A stretch of DNA of 64,000 nt. It comes from Sphingobium sp. V4. GTDB lineage: Bacteria > Pseudomonadota > Alphaproteobacteria > Sphingomonadales > Sphingomonadaceae. Every line of letters begins with the position of its first letter. Positions within the stretch are counted from its first letter, which is position 1. Where the stretch lies: assembly GCF_029590555.1 (NCBI RefSeq), contig NZ_CP081002.1, positions 372,001 through 436,000 on the forward strand, read 5' to 3'. The position numbers and the translations under genes are program-made. This document shows positions 58,827 through 64,000 of the stretch, piece after piece. Below the pieces are notes generated by a model, which saw only the letters and a list, made by a program, of their open reading frames with translations, was not told the DNA's origin and did not search any database.

Positions 58827-60228
58827 TCGCCGCCGTGCAGCACTGTTTCCCGCACTGCTGCCCACTCTCCTCGCCGCCTGTTCGATGGCGCCGGACTATC
58901 ATCCGCCTGAAACGGCGACCCCTGCCGCCTTCAAGGAAGTGGCGGGCTGGACCGCCGCCCGGCCGATGGATGCCGCGCCGCGCGGCGCCTGGTGGGAAGC
59001 CTTTGGCGATCCGGTGCTGAACGATCTGGAGACGCGCGCGGAAAGAGCCAGCCCGACGCTGGCCGCCGCCCTCGCCCGATACGACCAGGCGCGCGCCACC
59101 GCACGGGTGGAGGCATCCGGCCTAGTCCCGACTATCAGCGCCGGGGCCGATGCCAGCCGGCGCCGCGTGTCGGGCAATCGCTTCCAGGGCAATGGCAACG
59201 CGATCACCTATGACGATTATGCAGCGGGCGGCGCGGTCGACTATGAAATCGACCTGTGGGGTCGCATCCGCAACAGCGTCGCGGCTGCCCGCGCCGATGC
59301 GCAGGCCAGCGAGGCCGACCTGGCGTCGGCGCGGCTCAGTTTGCAGGCTTCGGTCGCCGACGCCTATGCGCGGCTGCGCGGCCTCGACGCCCAGGCGGCC
59401 TTGCTGCGCCAGACAGTCGAGGCATTCGAGCGCGCCTATCAATTGACCGCCACGCGCCGATCGGGCGGTATCGCGTCGGGCATGGACGTCAACCGCGCGA
59501 AAACCGCGCTCAGCAACGCGCGTGCCCAGATTTCCGCCGTGGCAAATGAACGCGCGGCGACCGAACATGAAATCGCGGCACTGGTCGGAATCCTCGCGTC
59601 CGATTTTACGATCGCCCCTCAGGACGCGCTTCCGCAGATGCCCGCCATCCCTTCAGGCACACCCTCGGAACTGTTGCAGCGCCGGCCCGATATCGCAGCG
59701 GCGGAGCGACGCGTCCTTGCCGCCAACGCCCGCATCGGCGTCGCCAGGGCAGCCTATTTCCCCTCGCTCACACTCGGCCTCACCGGCGGCTGGGAAACGA
59801 CGCACGGCGATCTGCTGCGCAGCCCCAACAGCTTCTGGGGACTGGGGCCATTGTCGGCGCTCGCCACCCTGTTCGACGGAGGCCGTCGCAAAGGACAGGT
59901 CCGCTTTTCACGCGCCGAATATGAAGAGTTGGCTGCCCTCTATCGCGATACGGTGCTCACCGCCTTCCGCCAGACTGAAGACGCAATCGCGGCGAACCGT
60001 CATCTCGCCACGCAATCGGCGGACCAGCGAGACGCCGCCGAGGCCGCTGAACGGACCAGCAGAATTGCCTTCAGCCGCTATCGCGACGGCGCGTCCGATT
60101 ATCTGGAGGTCGTGACCGCCCAGACCGACGCGCTCGACGCCCGCCGCGCGCTGATCGCTGTCGATACCAGCCGCTTGCGCGCAAGCATCGCCCTGGTCAA
60201 GGCGATGGGCGGTCCCGCTGGCGGTTGA
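58816..60228 (+). CDS. outer-membrane efflux lipoprotein (NodT/OprM family)
   Basis: This 470-residue protein has a lipoprotein signal with lipobox LLAAC, Cys22. The two TolC-like repeats follow (AWWEAFGDPVLNDLETRAER with SPTLAAALARYDQARATARV, YEIDLWGRIRNSVAAARADA; later ELLQRRPDIAAAERRVLAAN with FPSLTLGLTGGWE). It forms the exit duct of the tripartite pump. I chose the ATG at 58816, with AAAGGG nine bases upstream; a GTG at 58798 is possible. It ends the operon; no clear terminator follows. Confidence 0.93.
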   Translation: MGVDRRRAALFPALLPTLLAACSMAPDYHPPETATPAAFKEVAGWTAARPMDAAPRGAWWEAFGDPVLNDLETRAERASPTLAAALARYDQARATARVEASGLVPTISAGADASRRRVSGNRFQGNGNAITYDDYAAGGAVDYEIDLWGRIRNSVAAARADAQASEADLASARLSLQASVADAYARLRGLDAQAALLRQTVEAFERAYQLTATRRSGGIASGMDVNRAKTALSNARAQISAVANERAATEHEIAALVGILASDFTIAPQDALPQMPAIPSGTPSELLQRRPDIAAAERRVLAANARIGVARAAYFPSLTLGLTGGWETTHGDLLRSPNSFWGLGPLSALATLFDGGRRKGQVRFSRAEYEELAALYRDTVLTAFRQTEDAIAANRHLATQSADQRDAAEAAERTSRIAFSRYRDGASDYLEVVTAQTDALDARRALIAVDTSRLRASIALVKAMGGPAGG

Positions 60229-60410
60229 GCCATACCGGCTGCGATCCCGCCGGGACGGACGACCTTGTCAAACCCACCTACGGGAAACCCCTTAGTTGGA
60301 AGAACATCCTACATGAAGCAGTGAGTCGAGAGCGCCGGGAACGCTACCATGCATGAAAATTGTCGCCGCTGTCCCGGAGACGTATCGCGATTGAGAGCGC
60401 ATGTAAAAAG

Positions 60411-60701
60411 ATGATCAGTGACGTGAAGAACGCTACCGATGCATCGCCTGTATCGGATCAGGAATTCGAATTTACTCTTAAAATTCGGGTCGAATGTCTC
60501 AAATCTCTCTGGCAGGCTGCCGCCGTGCACTGCATGAGCCAGTATAACGATTCGACGGATGATCTGATCGATCTCATCGGCCCTGAAGAGGACCCATCAA
60601 TCGAAGACTGTCTGATGGCGTTGGTCCTGCCCGAACGGGTATCGGGCTGCGTCATGCTGAACGCGGTTCTGGAGCAACAATCCGGCGGGCAGGCGGGCTG
60701 A
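60411..60701 (+). CDS. small protein of unknown function
   Basis: This 96-residue acidic protein (MISDVKNATDASPVSDQEFE, then LWQAAAVHCMSQYNDSTDDL, IGPEEDPSIEDCLMALVLPE) has no signal peptide or membrane helix. I recognise no named domain, but the LWQAAAxHC and GPEEDPSIEDCLxxL strings look like a short soluble protein seen in other sphingomonads. Base composition is less GC-rich than its neighbours. A TTG start at 60360 would lengthen it. It lies between the efflux operon and the convergent flagellar genes, 30 bp from flgD. Confidence 0.6.
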   Translation: MISDVKNATDASPVSDQEFEFTLKIRVECLKSLWQAAAVHCMSQYNDSTDDLIDLIGPEEDPSIEDCLMALVLPERVSGCVMLNAVLEQQSGGQAG

Positions 60702-60731
60702 ACCGAAAAAGCGGAGTCAGCCCTTGCCCTC

Positions 60732-61382
60732 TCATTCGACTGCGGCCACGCCAACCAGGCCATAAAGCGGCATTCGGATGCCATTGACCCCCAGCATGAT
60801 GTCCGTGCCACTGCTGACCACGTCGCTCACTTTCGCGACCGAATTGATGGTGGCGTCCAGCGGATCGCCGCTGGCTGCCGTCGCCGTGACGGACAGGGTA
60901 TAGGCGCCATCCGCCGCGCGCGTGCCGTCGCTCTGGGTTCCGTCCCATTCGAAGCGGCCCTGCGTCTCGGGATCGAGCGTCGCCGTATGCACGACCTTGC
61001 CGAATGAATCGGTCACGGTTGCGGTGATCGACGCCGGCGTGCCGTCCACATAATAGGTCCAGGTCGCAGGATCGCTGCCAAGACCGGCAATCGCGGAATC
61101 GAAACGAGCTTCCTTCCCGATGAAGCTCGACGCCTGCGACATCTGCTGGGCGCTGAGCTGGGACACGATGTCCTGCAAGGACGCATTTTGCTGGATCGCC
61201 TGCTCGACCTGCGAATATTGCACCAGTTGCTGGGTATATTCGGACGTATCCATCGGATCGAGCGGATCCTGATTCTGCATCTGCGTGGTGAGCAGTTTCA
61301 GGAACATTGTATAGTCCGTGGACAGTCCGGCCAGTTGCGAAGTCGCTGTACCGGAGGCCGTCGTCGTGTTGACCGTCGTCAT
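60732..61382 (-). CDS. flgD: flagellar hook-capping protein FlgD
   Basis: This 216-residue protein has the FlgD N-terminal motif YTMFLKLLTTQMQNQDPLDP with MDTSEYTQQLVQYSQVEQA. A FlgD Tudor/Ig-like C-terminal part follows (GRFEWDGTQSDGTRAADGAY). It caps the growing hook so that hook subunits assemble. AAGGA precedes the ATG. It follows fliK by 11 bp on the same strand, so flhA, fliK and flgD are probably read together. Confidence 0.95.
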   Translation of the reverse strand: MTTVNTTTASGTATSQLAGLSTDYTMFLKLLTTQMQNQDPLDPMDTSEYTQQLVQYSQVEQAIQQNASLQDIVSQLSAQQMSQASSFIGKEARFDSAIAGLGSDPATWTYYVDGTPASITATVTDSFGKVVHTATLDPETQGRFEWDGTQSDGTRAADGAYTLSVTATAASGDPLDATINSVAKVSDVVSSGTDIMLGVNGIRMPLYGLVGVAAVE

Positions 61383-61393
61383 GTCGTGCTTCC

Positions 61394-62914
61394 TTATGCC
61401 TTGAGGTCGATTCGCCCGCTGGCGCGCAGCGGTCGGTAAAGGGGATCGGCAGCCTCGCCGTCCCCGGCAAGCCGCGCCTGCGCAGCCGGATGATGTTGGT
61501 CGCGTTTCCAGCCCTGGCCGCCATTGCCCCCCTGCCCGCCGTCGTTCGCTCTTGCGTCGAAGCGGAGCGACTGGGGGTCGGAGCGGATGCCCGCATCGAC
61601 CAGCGCGCGGTTGAGATCACCGCTTTCGCGCCGCAGCATGTCAAGCGCCGCCGGGCTTTCGGCTGACATGACCGCGCGCAGCGTGCCGTCGCGATCGAAG
61701 GACAAGCGCACGTCGATGCGTCCCATTTCGCGCGGGTCGAGGCGGATCAGCAGGTCTTCCTTGTCGCCCTTGGCGGCCCTGGCGATTTCGACGCCAATAT
61801 CCGCGCCGATACGGCCGGGTTGCGCCTGGACGACGGGCGCCATCGCCACACTCTGCGGCATGGGGGGATAGGGGCTGACTGCCGGGCTTCCGGATACGGG
61901 CGCCATGGTCTGGGTCAGCAGGGGCGCCGGCAGGCTGCTCTCGCCCTTGAACGCCATCAGCGGCTGCGTAATGTCGCTCCTTTCAGGGGCGGGGTTGCGC
62001 GGATCGGCAATCTCGGCCCGGATGGGCGCTGTCGATGGCGTCATCTCCCGAGCACCATCTGCACCGGCCGCAGGAATCGGCGCTGCGGCTCGCGGCGTCG
62101 CAACGGCCATCATAGTAGGGGCCATGTCCACCGGCGGCGCGATGCGGCTTGCGATTGACATGTTCGTCGAAGGATTTGCACCAGCCGACTCCTCCGGGTT
62201 GCCCGAAACATGCTTCGCCGGCTGGCCCAATTCGCCTGTAAATGCGGGCGCGATGCCCGGGCCAGCCAGGTTCATCGGCAACGGCGCGGCCAGGAACGCA
62301 TCGGAATTGGACGGAGCCGTCGGAACCCCATCCTGATCCGCAGCCTCGGCCGGCCTGGCCATGTCCGTTTCGCGCATGGTCGCTTTTGCCGCAGGCCTGG
62401 CGATGGGCGGCAGCGGCGCAGCCTGAACCGGAGCGATCGGAAGCGGCATGGGCGGCGACGGTTCCGCCGGACTCTCCACAGGCGTTTCAGCTGTCTGGAT
62501 CGCTGTCGGCTTTGCGCCGGCCTCGGACGGCTGCGGCTGCGTTTCCGGCTCTGGTTGCGTTTCCGGCTCTGGCTCTGGCCGCGCCTCCGAAACAGCGATC
62601 TCGGGACGAACGGGCGCGGCCAGCACGCACTCGCCCTTGTCCCGCCCACGCGGTGACAGCGGCGCTGGCGCCGCGTTCATGGCGGGCTCCTCTGGCAGGG
62701 ATGTCTGCTTCATCCCCATATCGGGCGACGCCATGACGGCCGTTTCGGTCGGGACGGCCCCCAAATTCGCTGGCGCGTCCGCTTTCGGCGCGGCCATGCC
62801 ATCGACCAAGGCGCCAAAGCCCGGGACGGGCATGGACAGGGGCGGCGCTTCCGGCGATGCCATCATGGGCGTGGAGGATGCCGGAGCGGACAAGATCATC
62901 GATGCTGCTGTCAT
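61394..62914 (-). CDS. fliK: flagellar hook-length control protein FliK
   Basis: This 506-residue protein has a long, low-complexity Pro/Ala/Glu-rich N-terminal region (including the Glu-Pro repeat around 62545-62590) and a conserved C-terminal hook-length domain (LLIRLDPREMGRIDVRLSFD, MLRRESGDLNRALVDAGI). FliK is exported during hook building and switches the export apparatus to late substrates when the hook is long enough. I chose the ATG at 62914; the ribosome site is weak. It lies between flhA and flgD. Confidence 0.88.
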   Translation of the reverse strand: MTAASMILSAPASSTPMMASPEAPPLSMPVPGFGALVDGMAAPKADAPANLGAVPTETAVMASPDMGMKQTSLPEEPAMNAAPAPLSPRGRDKGECVLAAPVRPEIAVSEARPEPEPETQPEPETQPQPSEAGAKPTAIQTAETPVESPAEPSPPMPLPIAPVQAAPLPPIARPAAKATMRETDMARPAEAADQDGVPTAPSNSDAFLAAPLPMNLAGPGIAPAFTGELGQPAKHVSGNPEESAGANPSTNMSIASRIAPPVDMAPTMMAVATPRAAAPIPAAGADGAREMTPSTAPIRAEIADPRNPAPERSDITQPLMAFKGESSLPAPLLTQTMAPVSGSPAVSPYPPMPQSVAMAPVVQAQPGRIGADIGVEIARAAKGDKEDLLIRLDPREMGRIDVRLSFDRDGTLRAVMSAESPAALDMLRRESGDLNRALVDAGIRSDPQSLRFDARANDGGQGGNGGQGWKRDQHHPAAQARLAGDGEAADPLYRPLRASGRIDLKA

Positions 62915-62991
62915 GGTCTTTCGATCTTGATGGCGGCGACAAGCCACCGCATGTCATTCATTATAGAGGATGGACGGCCGTCCCGGTCGCG

Positions 62992-64000
62992 TCAGCCGAT
63001 TGTTCCGAGGCTGCGCAGCCGCGCCCGGGCATGAACCTCATTCTGCGACAGCACGACGGTTGCCGGTCGCACCCGTTCAATGATCGAGCGCACGAATGGG
63101 CGCAGCGGCGGACTGGTGAGCAGGCAGGGAATCTCGCCCTGGGTTGCGAAACGATCATAGGTCTCGCGAACGGCGGCGATGAACGCCTGGAGGCTGGATG
63201 GCGCCATTGCGAGATGGCGCTCGTCGCCCTGCCCGATAATGCTTTCCGCAAATGCCTCGTCCCACTGGCTGCCCAGCGTCACCACCGGAATGCTGCCGTC
63301 ATGGGTCTGCTGCGCGGAAATCTGGCGAGCGAGGCGGGCACGGACATGCTCCGTCACCTGGGTCAGGTTGGCGGTCATCGCGGTCGCCTCGGCGATGCCC
63401 TCCAGGATGGTGGGGATGTCGCGGATCGACACGCCTTCGGCCAGCAGGTTCTGCAACACGCGCTGCACCCCGGAAATGGAGATTCTCGTCGGTATCAGGT
63501 CGGCAATCAGCTTCTCAGCTTCCTTGTGGACCTCGTTCAGCAGCTTCTGGGTCTCCGCATAGGACAGCAGGTCGGCGATATTGTCCTTCACGATTTCGGT
63601 CAGATGGGTGGTAACGACGGTGCCGCAATCGACCACCGCCAGCCCACGGAACCCGGCCTCCTCGCGCATATCGCGGTCGATCCAGAGGGCCGGAAGCTGG
63701 AATACCGGCTCCTTTGTGGGTTCGCCCCTGATGCCCGGTTCCTGGCCAGAGGCGTTGATGACCAGCAGCTTGCCGATGCGCAATTCGCCGCGGGCGATCT
63801 CGGTCTCCTTGACATAGACCACATATTCATTGGCCTGGAGCGCCATATTGTCCAGGATGCGAACCGATGGCAGCACGAAGCCGAAATCGATCGCCATCTG
63901 GCGGCGAAGCGCACGGACCTGATCGTCGAGCCGCGGTTCGGCGCTCGCATCATTGATCATCGGCAGCAGGCCATAGCCCAGTTCGATCCGCAGCGCGTCG
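62992..64000 (-). CDS. flhA: flagellar export protein FlhA (3' part; start beyond window)
   Basis: About 336 C-terminal residues are visible; the frame is open to the window edge. They match the cytosolic domain of FlhA: LRIELGYGLLPM, VRILDNMALQANEYVVYVKE, CGTVVTTHLTEIVKDNIADL, GVQRVLQNLLAEGVSIRDIP and VVLSQNEVHARARLRSLGTI. FlhA is the core export gate of the flagellar type III system, docking chaperones and substrates. The membrane part lies outside the window. It is followed by fliK after 77 bp. Confidence 0.95.
   Translation of the reverse strand, partial: DALRIELGYGLLPMINDASAEPRLDDQVRALRRQMAIDFGFVLPSVRILDNMALQANEYVVYVKETEIARGELRIGKLLVINASGQEPGIRGEPTKEPVFQLPALWIDRDMREEAGFRGLAVVDCGTVVTTHLTEIVKDNIADLLSYAETQKLLNEVHKEAEKLIADLIPTRISISGVQRVLQNLLAEGVSIRDIPTILEGIAEATAMTANLTQVTEHVRARLARQISAQQTHDGSIPVVTLGSQWDEAFAESIIGQGDERHLAMAPSSLQAFIAAVRETYDRFATQGEIPCLLTSPPLRPFVRSIIERVRPATVVLSQNEVHARARLRSLGTIG

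Noticed and set aside
60338..60363. GGAAC at 60338 as an EcfG (general stress) -35 element before the small gene
   Set aside because: The expected GTT-type -10 at 17 bases is TTGT and does not match well; one loose half is not enough.
62545..62590. Glu-Pro-type repeat as a separate repeat element
   Set aside because: It is in frame within the low-complexity N-terminal part of FliK, where such repeats are normal.
1..64000. CRISPR array, prophage, restriction or other defence system, tRNA or rRNA gene
   Set aside because: No regularly spaced repeats, phage structural genes, defence-type domains or tRNA/rRNA-like sequences were found in reading the window; all larger genes have metabolic, transport, regulatory or flagellar assignments.

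Overview
The window is a GC-rich stretch of an alphaproteobacterial chromosome, most likely from a sphingomonad (Sphingobium, Novosphingobium or Sphingomonas type). The basis is gene content: two TonB-dependent receptors, each tied to a glycan locus, a TPR/2OG-Fe(II) oxygenase protein beside one of them, Tat-exported glycosidases, a signal-peptide-less GH68 enzyme of the Zymomonas kind, a CoA-thioester/Rieske cluster and flagellar genes. The genus is inferred, not proven. Genes are densely packed, with many ATGA or TGATG stop/start overlaps. I see no tRNA, rRNA, CRISPR array, insertion sequence or prophage.

Region A (1-13.65 kb) is a catabolic cluster for an unidentified hydrophobic or aromatic acid handled as CoA esters. 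It has a CitE-like lyase (partial), five acyl-CoA dehydrogenase genes (four of them arranged as two full-length/short pairs), a class III CoA transferase, a Rieske oxygenase alpha subunit with a separate Rieske ferredoxin, a large secreted hydrolase with a PKD-like tail, an aldo/keto reductase and a Tat-exported dienelactone-hydrolase-like protein. No regulator or ferredoxin reductase is in view.

Region B (13.8-28.2 kb) is a sucrose/raffinose-type oligosaccharide locus. It has GH68, a ROK fructokinase, GH36 alpha-galactosidase, a TonB receptor, a TPR/2OG-Fe(II) protein, an SLC45/GPH-like sugar symporter and a LacI regulator, plus a GH115 alpha-glucuronidase. Near-identical 12-bp palindromes (consensus GCAAACGTTTGC) lie in each of its three intergenic promoter regions and suggest one LacI regulon. 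A structured hairpin in the GH68 leader and a twin-hairpin REP-like element between two convergent genes also lie here.

Region C (28.3-34.9 kb) is a shikimate/dehydroshikimate-to-protocatechuate cassette: LysR regulator, aromatic-acid MFS importer, shikimate/quinate dehydrogenase, OprB-like porin and, convergently, a QuiC-type dehydroshikimate dehydratase. Two similar candidate LysR boxes precede the two transcription units.

Region D (34.9-53.2 kb) is the most striking part: a divergent locus that fits uptake and dismantling of fucosylated, acetylated xyloglucan oligosaccharides. The left operon has a TonB receptor, an L-fucose permease, an aldo/keto reductase fused to a UxaA SAF domain, the UxaA catalytic part, an SDR, a RhaM-type mutarotase and GH35 beta-galactosidase. 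The right operon has an IclR regulator, three esterase-like hydrolases, GH29 alpha-L-fucosidase, GH31 alpha-xylosidase-like enzyme and GH1 beta-glucosidase. An AT-rich double dyad sits between the operons. Together they would release fucose, galactose, xylose and glucose and oxidise fucose without phosphorylation. The backbone-cutting endo-xyloglucanase is not in the window.

Region E (53.2-60.2 kb) is a LysR regulator divergent from a tripartite RND efflux system in the order permease, adaptor, outer-membrane factor. Region F (60.4-64 kb) has a small uncharacterised gene and then flgD, fliK and the 3' part of flhA, transcribed leftwards from beyond the window.
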